Shown: positions 45,552 through 55,914, numbered from the stretch's first letter. The stretch is 64,000 bases of DNA from Aplectana chamaeleonis (GCA_029168955.1 JAPDOI010000185.1:521001-585000), one strand, 5' to 3'. A program made the numbers and translations. The notes: generated by a model not told the origin, from the sequence alone.

Positions 45552-46430
45552 TAGCGCGGGTATTGTAGCTGGAGCCTGATTCATGAATTCCTAAACCGAT
45601 GGGTAAAGAATAAGTTCTACTTCATTCTGTGCGGCTTCCCTATGGTAAGCACTTCTACCTCGTCTTCCTTGTTATCGTCAACCCATTTTATTAATTCCTT
45701 ATGACATCGGCCCTGCATACGGCATACCATTTCACTGGAACAGACGATGAGAGTCCTTACTCCAAAACTCGGAAAGTGTCGTAGAACTTCAAAGCTCTAC
45801 GGAAATGAGAAGTACACTGGCTACATATGTGAGCTCAAGTATACCGTTGTGACGGACCTCGACGGAGCTTCACCCTCCTGTGGTGACCAAAACTTTTGGA
45901 AAAATGTCGAAAGTTTTCACGTCGACCCTAGGTGAAAATTTTTTGACAATCTTTTTATATGAGATTTTGGGGACTGAAAGTCTTCTAGAATAACTTTTTT
46001 CTGTATTTTTCTTGTCATCTTCACATTTATTACTCCACTTTTTTCGCAATCTAACAATAAGTTCATTTTTGTGAAACTTTCATTTTTTTCACTTTCTGAT
46101 ACCGGTTGTATCTTTTACCACACCGCCAAAATTTTTCATTTTAATCTCAATTTTTTAGGTTCCCCTTCCCTGGGTTCCCTTTTTTTCTGAAAATCTCCAC
46201 CGCTCTTTACCGCTGGACAAACCGATTGACCCTGATATACTGCATGCTGGTCTGTGTTCTGGCAATTTGAAAATTCTGCAGTGGCGTTCAATCAAAAAAA
46301 TATCATTCTGGTACGCAATATAGCAACGATAATGTTTCATATATCTTCATTCTTCTATTTTCCCATTATTAAGTTTCCAGTTATTTTCGTTCCAAAATTT
46401 TCAATAACATCGTATTCGAAGATTTACGTT
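45552..46430. other. No recognised gene
   Basis: AT-rich, with short frames only. No repeat terminus pair was found. Confidence 0.3.
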
Positions 46431-46432
46431 TT

Positions 46433-46562
46433 ATGCAGTCAGCACGAATCGCCGTGATACCTTGAGTTCCTTGTTGTACGCTGGCTCAAACTCGGTGCAT
46501 ATATGTTGGCGTCTACGCACAATAAGGAACTCATAGTATCAGTACGATCCGTACCGCCTGTA
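46433..46562. mobile_element. Tc1-type MITE with decayed GGTTGGCGC core, copy 3
   Basis: TGCAGTCAGCACGAATCG aligns with the ends of the 38963 element. GAGTTCCTTGTTGT mirrors ACAATAAGGAACTC. The core CTGGCTCAAACTCGGTGCAT is a decayed form of the shared stem. Confidence 0.65.
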
Positions 46563-46564
46563 TA

Positions 46565-47225
46565 TGCCGTATGTATGGTGCGGACCTTGCCCGGAAGTAC
46601 GTAAGGGTTAATAGCAGCCAAGAACGATGTTGTAGTTTCCTCACTGCCTAACTATAATTGGTGCAACCTCAGCTTGACATATGATTGACTTATAATTAAC
46701 TTTCAAACACTTTGATACACTGGTATTTGAAACATAATAATATTCATTATATGGTTTTGATTTACAATTCTGTTGTTTCCATCACTGTTTAAATGCGTTC
46801 TTGAAGCGCCCCTGATGCCTAACAAAGACCTTCATTAAGATTTCGAAGAGCCTCAAGTAAGGTTTTGAATCGCGTATCGAAAAATCCTTGACATGGGCGT
46901 GTTCTTTGTAAGAAAGAAAACCTTGGTAGTTGGAAACAATGACGAAAATATGAATGAAAAATAAATCGGGACAGTTTCGAAAATGTATTGAAGAATAAAT
47001 CAACTTGGTTGCAAGTGACGTATAATTTCAGTTGTCTACAAAATCAAGTTTTCTGATGCGTTGCTGGGACATGAAAGGATCTTCGCTGTCTTCTAGACAG
47101 GACTCTCATTAGATGTGATGTAGAATTCAAGTGCTGTCATGGCAAAATCTCCCACCTCCCATATGGTCGAGTTGTTCAAATTACGACTCATGCTAAATTT
47201 CTAGCCGGCTTGCACTGCCTAATCC
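46565..47225. other. No recognised gene
   Basis: AT-rich; a few minus-strand frames without splice or motif support. Confidence 0.3.
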
Positions 47226-47229
47226 CCAG

Positions 47230-47580
47230 CTACTGTGGTTACGGTATGTACCGCGGACGAACAGGCCGACCAATCAGCGCGGTAGATCAAGACTGTGATT
47301 GGCCGGCATTGTCTTCTTCTGCGAGCCTCGCGATGTCGAGAACGAGATCCAGTCGCGGCTGAACCCCCGCAATGGAGCGCTCCCGCTCGTCGTGGATAGA
47401 GGGCAGTAGTGATGAGATCGAGAGTAACGTGGCTGCTGCTGTCTGTGGCGTGAGGGTGGGGGCCTCTGCTGAGGAATAGGAGGATTGGAGAAAGAGCGAG
47501 CGCATGCGGCGAGGCGGGTGCGTCGCGTCAGCCTGCCCAATACGGGTGCTCCGGTCCATGCCTCCTGCCTGAGGCAAGAT
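47230..47580 (+). promoter_or_regulatory. CCAAT-containing promoter-like region of the proximal first exon
   Basis: CCAAT at 47270-47274 (context GACCAATCAGCG) and an inverted copy ATTGG at 47298-47302 sit about 280-310 bp before the ATG at 47581. The segment is GC-rich and free of recognisable repeat ends. CCAAT in a CCAATCAG context is a classic NF-Y-type site. A TATA box was not seen. Confidence 0.5.
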
Positions 47581-47617
47581 ATGTCCTCCAGCAACAAGAA
47601 GCTTCAGATCAAGTTTT
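47581..47617 (+). CDS. kin-1: PKA catalytic subunit, proximal alternative first exon
   Basis: ATG at 47581 opens 12 codons (MSSSNKKLQIKF) plus one T, then a GTGAGT donor at 47618. The frame upstream is open but has no ATG before 47581. The 186-nt intron to exon 2 and the phase-1 junction give a TTC (Phe) codon leading into KEFLEKARED. A short basic N-terminus replaces the longer Ser-rich or acidic ones of the other candidates. The CCAAT-bearing block directly upstream supports a start here. It lacks a Gly at position 2, so N-myristoylation, known for the mammalian C-alpha-1 form, is not expected. Confidence 0.62.
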
Positions 47618-47803
47618 GTGAGTTCCGTACTGGTTTTCGTGATTGTCCCGGGTTCACTGCTGGTGCTGCACTGCCAGCGCGGCGGGCCCTACATGCCGGC
47701 AGTCTGGCGCGAATTGAGAGTGCAACATAACCCTCAAGTGTGGTGTGATGAGTGAATCAGATTGATTGTCTGATGGCTACTGAAGCAATTGTTGATTTTT
47801 CAG

Positions 47804-47865
47804 TCAAGGAGTTTCTGGAGAAAGCTCGAGAGGACTTCAAGCAGCGATGGGAGAATCCTGCACAG
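47804..47865 (+). CDS. kin-1: PKA catalytic subunit, common second exon
   Basis: The acceptor GATTTTTCAG is followed by 62 nt reading KEFLEKAREDF...RWENPAQ and a CAG/GTTAGT donor. The A-helix motif KEFL.KA.EDF..(K/R)WE(N/S)PAQ is diagnostic of the PKA catalytic subunit and sits just before the kinase core (mammalian residues about 16-35). The 62-nt size and phase-1 start match, as I recall, exon 2 of mammalian PRKACA. The protein is the cAMP-released Ser/Thr kinase held inactive by regulatory subunits. The next core exon (NT..LD.FDRIKTLGTGSFG region in the family) was not found before 64000, so it must lie beyond the window. Confidence 0.93.
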
Positions 47866-48870
47866 GTTAGTTCACTTTTCCGCTTAACTCACTATTCCGA
47901 TTTTTTCCATTTCTTTCGCTAGTCCTTTGCAAATTTCTCTCGTTTTCCTTAGCTTTTTGTGCTTATTTTGAATGTTGCTTTGCGATTTGTGAATACAATC
48001 ATGACATATATAATTTCTCTGTGGTTGATTTAGGAAAATATGTTTCTTGAAGAGCGGAGGCCTATGTAGATCTTAGCAAGGAGATCGCCTCAAGAGGTGT
48101 ATGAGTCTACCCATAATTTTCTGAAGGAGAAATGTTCCGAAATAGCTAGGCATAACGGCCTGCACCTATAGGGTTCGAACGGCCTCTTCTGTAGAATTCC
48201 GTCCATGGTTTCCTCTAACTGCGCTAACATAAAGAAAAATGTTGATTTGCTGGCGTTCACAGCTTCTTCTAAACTTGGAGTCTGAAGTTAGACTAATGTT
48301 TCTTTCACCTGCTGTGGTATAGATGATTCAAGTTTTTTATATTTGGAACTCATAATGGGTGCTCTGCAGTCGTCTAATTTTCCCTGACATTTACATCGAG
48401 GTTTCTTGAGATACGGAGAAGAATGGATCTAAATGTATGCTGTAAAAATCTAAAGCGCACACACTTTAGTTTATTTCAGTATGCGCGCACGGGAAGTTCC
48501 TAAAAGTACTGTTTTCCGGCCAACGTAGTGTAGTGCGAAACAATCATGTAGGTAGAGGAGTTGCAAATTCATTCTCATTTTTGTGTGAGGGGCATTTAAA
48601 ATTTTCATGCGGTTTCGCGAATGAGCTTATCGTCGTGAACGCTCCCATAGGGTGGCCAGAAGTTGTCTGAGAGGTGAACATTCGCGTTTAGGATTTTGGA
48701 AATCGGGTAATGCAGTCTTCTGGATTTTCGTAGAGATCAATAGTTTTTGATCATTAAAAAAACTAGAAAGTCCCAATAAGTAAAGTATGACTGGAGCTGG
48801 AGCTATGTGCAAGGTGGAATCCAAATGGAGGAAATCAACTATCTACACACCACTGATATGATTTGAATAA
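47866..48870 (+). other. Intron 2 of the PKA gene, 5' part
   Basis: The sequence after the GTTAGT donor is AT-rich. A minus-strand frame at 48627-48824 could belong to the gene called at 48871 but has no splice link. No kinase exon is seen. Confidence 0.5.
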
Positions 48871-49062
48871 TTAGGGAACCTTGAGGACATCTTGAATCAC
48901 TGAAATATCTTCAACACCCCCAGATAGATCTTGGAGAGCAGGACGTTGTTGCTCTTCTAGCCCTCTTCCATCCTTCCACTTTAGGGTGAGCCTTGATATT
49001 TTCACCTGTGTCAACCCTGACCACTCGGCAACCCATCTGACGAATTCAGCGACTAACTGCAT
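48871..49062 (-). CDS. Candidate small gene or first exon, unknown protein
   Basis: A minus-strand ATG at 49062 opens MQLVAEFVRWVAEWSGLTQ and continues to 63 codons, ending ...IQDVLKVP then TAA at 48871. The ATG faces a GC-rich, repeat-free block (49080-49430) that could be its promoter. A possible donor (ACACAG/GTGAAA) after residue 19 would make this a first exon instead of a complete protein. The N-terminus is amphipathic with two Trp residues. No family recognised. It is antisense within PKA intron 2. Confidence 0.42.
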   Translation of the reverse strand: MQLVAEFVRWVAEWSGLTQVKISRLTLKWKDGRGLEEQQRPALQDLSGGVEDISVIQDVLKVP

Positions 49063-49079
49063 TCTTCACCTTCTCGTCG

Positions 49080-49430
49080 GCGCGAAATCCACGCAATTCC
49101 GACACTCGTGCGTCTCCAACTGAGTCAGCCGCGCCGATTTCGCTCCAATCCCTTCCTTGTCCGAAATTGTCGTCTTCCCGTGAAGTTGGGACAGGGTTTG
49201 TGAAACCACATCAGCATTCGCATTCCTCATTCTCATTCTCGCCCCGCTGCTGCTGTGTGTGGGGCGCTGTGTTCGCTCGTCGTGCAGGATGTGTATGTGG
49301 CAGATATCGATCTCGTGATGCTATTTTTATCCCCGTCTCCCGTCTCACATGCTACCCACTGGGCCACTCGTCGCGCGTAATTTCATACGTGAGAGTGTTC
49401 GAACGATTGCAATCGTCTTCACCCGACTAA
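49080..49430. promoter_or_regulatory. GC-rich, repeat-free promoter-like block
   Basis: The segment is clearly richer in CG and CT than its neighbours, has no terminal repeats, and sits head-on to the minus-strand ATG at 49062. A + strand frame through it (49167-49430) begins ATG but shows no motif. Confidence 0.3.
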
Positions 49431-49434
49431 TTGG

Positions 49435-50930
49435 AAAAACGCTTGCGGCTTGCAGCTACGCCGGGACAGCTTCGTTAACACTTGGTTGGAGGGCTTCTCG
49501 CTGGTGTCCGCTTTGAGGAGCATGAGATCACTTCCGAGTTTTGAAAATTGTTGAGGAGGATAACAGGGTCATGCTCCTTACGATGCTAAATCGTCATTTG
49601 GGAAAGTGCTCACGGAATTCTGTGTTCCCGGCTCACGCTCTATAACTGCCAGCACCCACTGAAACGTTTACAATAGTGGGTAAAGTAGTTATCCGCGATG
49701 GTTGAGGACTGCGAGATGTGGAACTGAGAATAATGAAACTCTAGATTGTTTTCAGGGAAGTGACCAGACCGTTTCGTCGGAATTCCCAATGCAGCCATGT
49801 TTAACTGACCCGCTGCCTTCCGTGTACTCGAGAAAGCACCACCTTAGCTGCCTGAAATGTAAAGAATTTCTTCTGTAAAAAAGGAATTTTTTCGCCTCAA
49901 TTTATTCCAGGGGGTAATGTGACGCTCTGGACACGAATATGAGGTCCGTTTGGAGTCTTTCCAAAGATTACGGCAAATTGCGGTAGCTACATAAACGATA
50001 TTATTCCAACAGAGCTTGCAACCCTTTGTTACGATTACTCTGGCAACTAAGGTTGGCAGCTCAGAAAAACAAAGCTTTATATATTTATATTATATATTTA
50101 TTACACATGGATACCCATGTTATGGGTATTTATGGGTAGCTCTGACGACCCAGTTAGGTTATCCCCGTATTTATGTTAATATCTGCGCTATAAACTAAGG
50201 CATATCCACCCCCCCCCCGAAACCTGCGTTTTCGGTAGCTTTTTTTTCGCGCCCGAACATGCTTCAAAACTAATGGACTCTATTTTCAATGGTTTTTGCG
50301 GGTTCCTCCTCCCATGGAGGGATGCATGTGGTATGTAAAAGTGTTTTTTTTTCAATTCCAGTGTTCTGTCAAGAATTTAGTTTTTCCCTCGGGAAATCTC
50401 ATCGCCCAAAAATGACCGATTTCCACCAAAATTTTCATCTAATCAGTTCAAAGTTATAGATTTTGAGATGGAAATATGCGAATTTCTGTTTGATTGCTGC
50501 TGTTGAAAAAGTTGTTTATACGCGCTTTTGAGCGCGTTCTCGTTTAAAGAATTCCTAAAATGTCCTCAAAATTACGTTTCGTTATATATGAAGCAATTTA
50601 TGGCGATGTGACGCTTTTTGCGCGAAAAGGCGTCCGAAAATGTTGTTTTCAGAGCATACTGTATGCTCTGAAAATTGGAGAATTTGTAGAACCTTGTTGT
50701 TCAAGGTTTGATCCTCCCTCATTTACTCAGATTTTTCTGCTGAGCGTCCGCCGCGTTCTACCCTCTGCGATGCCGATCATCAGCACCATTCTTCTTCGAA
50801 ATTTTGGCAGTTGTAGCGAAATGTGATCTGCAAGACGGTTATTTACTATTTGGACTGTGATTTCGACCGTATTTCTATAAATCTGAAAAGTCGTCATTCA
50901 AGAAAATATTGAGGTAAATTGTATAAAACC
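49435..50930. other. No confirmed gene
   Basis: Contains a family G module (GACGCTCTGGACACGAATAT) near 49922, a C-run at 50207-50218 and a small AGAGCATACTGTATGCTCT palindrome at 50652-50670. No frame is supported. Confidence 0.35.
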
Positions 50931-50937
50931 GCTTCAC

Positions 50938-51213
50938 TCATATCATGGGTGAAGTGTTATCTAACAAGTAGTGAGGAAAATGAGCAATTTTTTTCAAGGC
51001 GTGCTCAGAATAGATTTTATCCCCGAGTTTTTCGAGCAATTTGGATAGTGAGGTGCCCATTCCAACAACCTTGCCTGTAAAACTGGAGTCGGCATCGTTT
51101 TGTAGAGCTAGAATGTGTAGCACCACGTTTGCTTCAGCTGAGAATGGTAGGATACCGATCAATGCAATCAGGCTTTCTGTCTCATCGCTCTCCAGCTCAA
51201 AGGCACAGCACAT
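50938..51213 (-). CDS. Candidate 91-residue open frame, unknown protein
   Basis: A minus-strand ATG at 51213 opens MCCAFELESDETESLIALIG and runs 91 codons to a TGA, with a balanced, helix-prone composition (LSKLLEKLGDKIYSEHALKK). No splice acceptor is needed for the start. No motif or family recognised. It abuts a family C fragment (from about 51241), so it could be a gene, a surviving exon, or captured sequence. Confidence 0.42.
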   Translation of the reverse strand: MCCAFELESDETESLIALIGILPFSAEANVVLHILALQNDADSSFTGKVVGMGTSLSKLLEKLGDKIYSEHALKKIAHFPHYLLDNTSPMI

Positions 51214-51240
51214 AGTACAGTATGGTTTTTGAGATTTTTA

Positions 51241-51430
51241 TGACGTTGTGTAGAAGACCCTACTTGCCAACTCGAAGATCTCAATTCGTCCGAATAGGCG
51301 AGATATGTACGAGCGACCACCACAGGCCCGACCCTCTCGAGCGCTACCGCGGGCCCCGCCCTTTATTTGAAAAAAAAATCAGAAGAGAAGAAATCTGAGC
51401 AAGTCTTCGATTTTCATTGCCCCCTTACTC
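51241..51430. repeat. Family C element, left part (split by insertion)
   Basis: GTGTAGAAGACCCTACTTGC, then AGATCTCAATTCGTCC and CGACCACCACAGGCCCGACC, match the left half of the family C copy at 59870. Continuation is at 52443-52670, past the TA-flanked element. Confidence 0.65.
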
Positions 51431-51432
51431 TA

Positions 51433-52440
51433 CAGGGTGCGCTTTAAATATCGTGACAAGGTTTCAAATCTCATCCCGTCGACATATGTATGTGCGTGAC
51501 TAATCGGCTTGTGTAGTCTTTTCTTTTCTATGAACCTCTCTCTCAAAACGTACAAAATTTTGTGGCCTGAAATCCTTTTTGAAATCAATGGTGGGCAAAT
51601 GCCTGAGGGGTCCTCAATTTGTCACGAATGAATCGACTCGTAGTCATCTGCGATGATCTTTCATACTTCCCGTATGCGGGCCTAGAGAACTGCTCTAAGG
51701 CGGCTTAAAAACGTATCATAGTTGAGGTCTTGAGAGGCTCTACCAAAATGAAATTAGGCCAAGTTGCTGAATTCCATTCGTTGGCCCTATCAATTTCAGC
51801 GCACCCACATTTTCGTTGTTTTTTTGCATTCCCTGAAGACATTCATGCGACTCACTTCGTGGTCAAGTGGGGAAGAATATTCTTCTTCGAATTTCTTAAT
51901 TCTCATTTATTTTCAAGATATTCGATAATCGGTCAATTTCATCGACTTCTGAGAAAAGTTGGTAATATGTGCACAGATCGATAGAAAACTTTCAGGGGCA
52001 CTAGTGCTCCAAGTTTGGCCCATGTTCGTCGTCAGGTAAACGAAAAAAGTGGGACGAGTTCAGCTAACATGAACACTGACCTTGTCCAGAAATCATTTTC
52101 GGCAATTTGCCTTTGCGTTCTTTCAATAGATGGCCCAAGGACTTCTGCTATGATAAGTTTTCAAGCATACACACTCTGCTTGAAAATAGCCCCATTGGAG
52201 CAGTTCTTCACGGTCACATGGGTGAAGGAGCAACAATTACCGAAGCCGACTCAATGACGAGTTCTACGATGAAAAATCGTGGGCCCTTGAGGCCTTTGCT
52301 CACAATTTGCTGGAAAAAGCATTGTGCATTTTTAGAGAGAGGTTTGATGAAAAGAACAGACTATACAGGGTGATTAGCGACGCACATATGTCGACGAGAT
52401 GAGATTTGAAACCTTGTCACCATATCTAAAGCGCATCCTG
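51433..52440. mobile_element. Tc1/mariner-like element inside a family C repeat
   Basis: TA duplications (51431-51432, 52441-52442) flank ends CAGGGTGCGCTTTAAATATC and GATATCTAAAGCGCATCCTG. The first 56 bp of each end match with only about 4 differences. No DDE/D transposase motif was recognised. A frame at 52107-52373 is open but unidentified. Confidence 0.85.
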
Positions 52441-52442
52441 TA

Positions 52443-52670
52443 GTTCGCTCTCGTGCAACCACTGCGTATGAAAACTATAAAGGGCTTGAGACAACTCGTC
52501 CTCTGCCTTTAAAATTTTTAGGCACAGGCATTTTTAAGCAGCCATAACTATTATTGTGGAGGGCGGGGGGGGGGGTTGAACGAAATCAGGGACACTATTG
52601 TGATTAGCTTGTGATTCTCTCCAAGATGAGCAGAATGTCTGTGAAATACTGTTTTGTGTGTCTTGTGCCA
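52443..52670. repeat. Family C element, right part
   Basis: GAGACAACTCGTCC, CTATTGTGATTAGC, TCTCCAAGATGAGCAGAAT and TGTGTCTTGTGCC follow the family C right-half order. With 51241-51430 this reconstructs one element interrupted at 51431. Confidence 0.65.
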
Positions 52671-52894
52671 TTAGTGCTTCTGATACCCGGTCAGTATCCT
52701 GACTACGGGTTTTCGTTGCTTCACGTTTTTGGGTGGAGGATGAGCGGCGGGTTTCGATTTTGGAGCAGTATGGGGCTATTTTAGACTTCCTTCTAGTCGT
52801 TTCCTGACATACATAGTTGTTGTAGTCAGCCCAAGACTTTTCTATTTCCGGTGAAAAAAAAACTCGTGAACCGTATTTATCGTGTACACTGCCT
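52671..52894. repeat. TTAA-MITE family A, right-end fragment
   Basis: Ends TCGTGTACACTGCCT followed by TTAT. No matching left end was found. Confidence 0.5.
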
Positions 52895-52931
52895 TTATCG
52901 ACGCTCCAGTTACCAAAGAGTTTCAATGTTA

Positions 52932-53291
52932 GGCGCTATTCATACTACTCAACTCAGCGCGGCACGCGCGTGCCGCGCTGGCGTGGCGTTTGTGTATGAA
53001 TACTTTCTACGCGCGTGACGCGCGTGCCGCGCTTGCGGAGACTATGAATACTCCAGCGGCGACGCCATGGCGGAGCGGTGAAGCTGGAATGAATGGGACG
53101 ATCGATAAGTAATATCAGTGGATGAAAACGCCAAGGCGTTCCGGGTGGCAGTATGAATACTGCAGCGGCGACGCCATGGCGGAGCGGGCAGAGCGTGACG
53201 CGCGGGCGGGGCGTCAAGCCATTCATACACAAACGCCACGCCAGCGCGGCACGTGCGTGCCGCGCTGGCGTTGAGTAGTATGAATAGCGCC
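52932..53291. mobile_element. GC-rich palindrome with 3-bp TTA duplication
   Basis: TTA (52929-52931 and 53292-53294) flanks GGCGCTATTCATACTACTCA and TGAGTAGTATGAATAGCGCC. The arms carry AGCGCGGCACGCGCGTGCCG. Inner arms CCAGCGGCGACGCCATGGCG pair too. Family F shares the TTA target and GGCG-type ends. Confidence 0.88.
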
Positions 53292-53295
53292 TTAG

Positions 53296-54103
53296 AGGCG
53301 GCGTTCACGATGAAAACGTCTGTTGTTTCTTTTCACACAAACGAAAGCTTTGGGTCTCCATAAGAAAATTATGGGAGAAAAACGACGAAAAATTGGTTCG
53401 GCCCACCGGATCAGCTCACATCGTGGATGAGTCGTCCTTGCAAAGAAACAGTTGCCGATGTTCTGAATATTTTTCATCACGAATTTCCGAACTGCGCCAA
53501 ACACACAAAACGGACATAATTGACTGTCTTAGGGGGGTGGAGGGTGCTTGAACATTTTTCCCCGAAAGTTGAGGTTTATGTAGATATTTTTAGTTGTAAT
53601 CCTCTATATCGTGAACTTACAGCACCGAGCATATTTTTTGCAAAAAAAGCGTTTTGCGGCGTTTTTTTTGCGCTCAAAAAGCGCCGCATCGCCATAAATA
53701 CGGTATATGTAAAAAGCCCTTTCAACTGCGGTATTTTTTTGAAAATGTGTATTTCCTTCTAAAAGTCACATCGACCACAGGTCAAAACGACAGATTTCTG
53801 CGATCATGACCGTCTGATCAGTTCATAATGAGGGGTTAACAGGTGCAAGTATGCTATTTTCGGTTAACTACTGAAGTTAAATATATCTTTTTTGTAACAC
53901 TATTTCATAGGACTAAATGGATCCGGAAATGACTCCAGAATTGAAATTGAACCACTTTGAAGCAAGTTATGGCGTTGCGGCGCATTGTGAGCTCAAAAAA
54001 CGCCGCAAAACGCTTTCTTTGCAAAAAATATGCTCGGTAGTGTACCTGCGCGCATTCATTTGGAAAAAAACTAGGATACGGTTTTTTATCGTGAACGCTG
54101 CCT
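53296..54103. mobile_element. Long TTAA-MITE family A variant
   Basis: The ends are AGGCGGCGTTCACGA and TCGTGAACGCTGCCT. Inner arms AAAAAAGCGTTTTGCGGCG and CGCCGCAAAACGCTTTC mirror each other. Its left end directly abuts the TTA-flanked palindrome. Confidence 0.7.
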
Positions 54104-54184
54104 TTATCATTGTTAAAATTACTTCGCTCACAAAAACACGTTTTTACCTGAGAAATCTCTCCACATTCAGCAGGCACGCCTCAA

Positions 54185-54527
54185 AAGCATCGTGCGCGCA
54201 GAAAATCATTTCCAGTTTTTTGGGTAGAATCAAACCACTTGGGCTAGCTGACATTACCCACGAAACTTGAGGCTCTGAAAATGCTCACCTTATATGGCCA
54301 CCTGAAAACTGCTCTGGGGTCGATCATCTAGCATTTCTGGGTCGATCATCTAGCACTTTTTCCTTGAATGGTGATGCGACCGTCAAACAACATGGAAAAC
54401 ATTTATGGCAAAACCCTTCATGCAGGAAAACTTCAAAAATGACAGTGACCAGGCCCCTTCCCATCAGAGGCCAAGGTATACAAAAACACGATAGAATAAT
54501 ATAAGGTTTTCGGTGCGGACGATGCCT
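54185..54527. mobile_element. TTAA-MITE family D copy 2
   Basis: Flanked by TCAA (54181-54184) and TTAA (54528-54531). The ends are AAGCATCGTGCGCGCAG and GTGCGGACGATGCCT. Inverted relative to the copy at 34646. It shares its right TTAA with the next element. Confidence 0.72.
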
Positions 54528-54531
54528 TTAA

Positions 54532-55014
54532 AGGCAGTGTTCGCAATAATTTTCGTTCCCGAGCTTTCCACTCAAAACAGTGCGCTGGCGACCAAGTGTT
54601 AACAAAATTACGAAGAAATGGCGAGAAACGCACTAAAACGTCTTATTTCAGTGAGATTATTCTCTGGCCTGGACTAGTTGTCCGATTGGATGCAAATGTT
54701 CACGGTGGTTGTCACCGGTGAAAGATGGGGTTAATCAAAAATGGAAGAATATTTCAGGCAAAACAGTATTAGTCAAGGCCTGAAAGAAAGCACGAAGTAA
54801 CAGAGAGTAGATAATTGCAAAAGACGAGTCTTGAGAAGATTTAATTGTAAAAACGAACAGTTCTTGTGAGAGTAAAAAGGCGGGGTGAGAGCAGAGGATT
54901 TCGTGCCCTTCTGGTGCGTTTTTCTCGATTCCTTCGCCATTCCAGTTCTACCCCGGGGCCAAACAATCGAATCAGCAATTAATCTCAAAATCGAGATTAT
55001 CGTGAACACTGCCT
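54532..55014. mobile_element. TTAA-MITE family A copy, sharing TTAA with both neighbours
   Basis: The ends are AGGCAGTGTTCGCAATAA and TCGTGAACACTGCCT, with TTAA at 54528-54531 and 55015-55018. Both TTAA sites are also ends of adjacent elements. Confidence 0.85.
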
Positions 55015-55018
55015 TTAA

Positions 55019-55262
55019 AGGCAGTGTTCACGATGAAAAAGATCCCGCTTGTGGCGGAAACGTAAGCTTTGGGTTCCTCTCAGAAGAGTGAGTAAGGAGG
55101 TACGACGGAAAACGACCAGGAGGTGGGGGAGAATCTCGTGGTCCAGCCAACGCATTGGTCCCCCCACGTCATGTAACAGTTCTCCTGCGTCAGGGGACAG
55201 AGGCCGAATTTTAGAAAACTCTCTGTCGCGAAAGATTCTAACATGCAAGCATGTGCATTGAC
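55019..55262. repeat. TTAA-MITE family A, left part
   Basis: Starts AGGCAGTGTTCACGATGAAA. Its interior is the inverted match of the right half of 6835-7299 (GAATCTCGTGGTCCAGCCAA against its complement). No right terminus was found. Confidence 0.6.
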
Positions 55263-55366
55263 CCATTTTATTCTCTAAGAGTTTTTGGGTACAGGAAACA
55301 GAAAACAAAAAAATCACTCACCTAAGAACTTTCAAGCTCAAAACATTTGCAAATGTATCATCTTAA

Positions 55367-55914
55367 ACGCAGTGTTCACGATAAAAACCGTGTTATAGTT
55401 TGCGATGTTTTTGGGTAGGTAAGTTCACTAAGAAAAGGGTAATAGGCAAAAGTTTTTACAGAAAACTCAAATACCGGAGAAAACTGCTTGAAGAAATAAT
55501 TGAAGAAATTAATTATGCCTCTTTGTGTGTTTTGAGAGACTGCGGACAACGCATCGAACCTGACGTCGGGGAAATGGTTTCACGCTTCAATATTCTTAGG
55601 TAAGTGGCTTTGCTTTCTGTTTCCTGTACCAAAAGCTCTTTGAAAATAAGAGGGGTCAATGTACATGCTGGGATGTTGGAACTTTTCGCGATCAAGAATA
55701 TTCGAAAAAGCGAAGCCTGTTCCTACGGTAAAACGAACGCAGGGCAACTGTTATAGGACTTGGGCGGAGTTGCCCAAGAGGTCGGCTGGCCCATGAGATT
55801 TTCACCCACTTCCGGACCGTTTTTCGGCGCACTTCCGTTCTTACTCTTCTTAGAAGGGCCCAAAGCTTACCTTTTAGCCAAAGAACGGCAACGTTTCCAT
55901 CGTGAACACAGCCT
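55367..55914. mobile_element. TTAA-MITE family A copy 9
   Basis: TTAA at 55363-55366 and 55915-55918. The ends are ACGCAGTGTTCACGA and TCGTGAACACAGCCT. The right half matches that of 6835-7299 (TGAGATTTTCACCCACTT). Confidence 0.85.
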
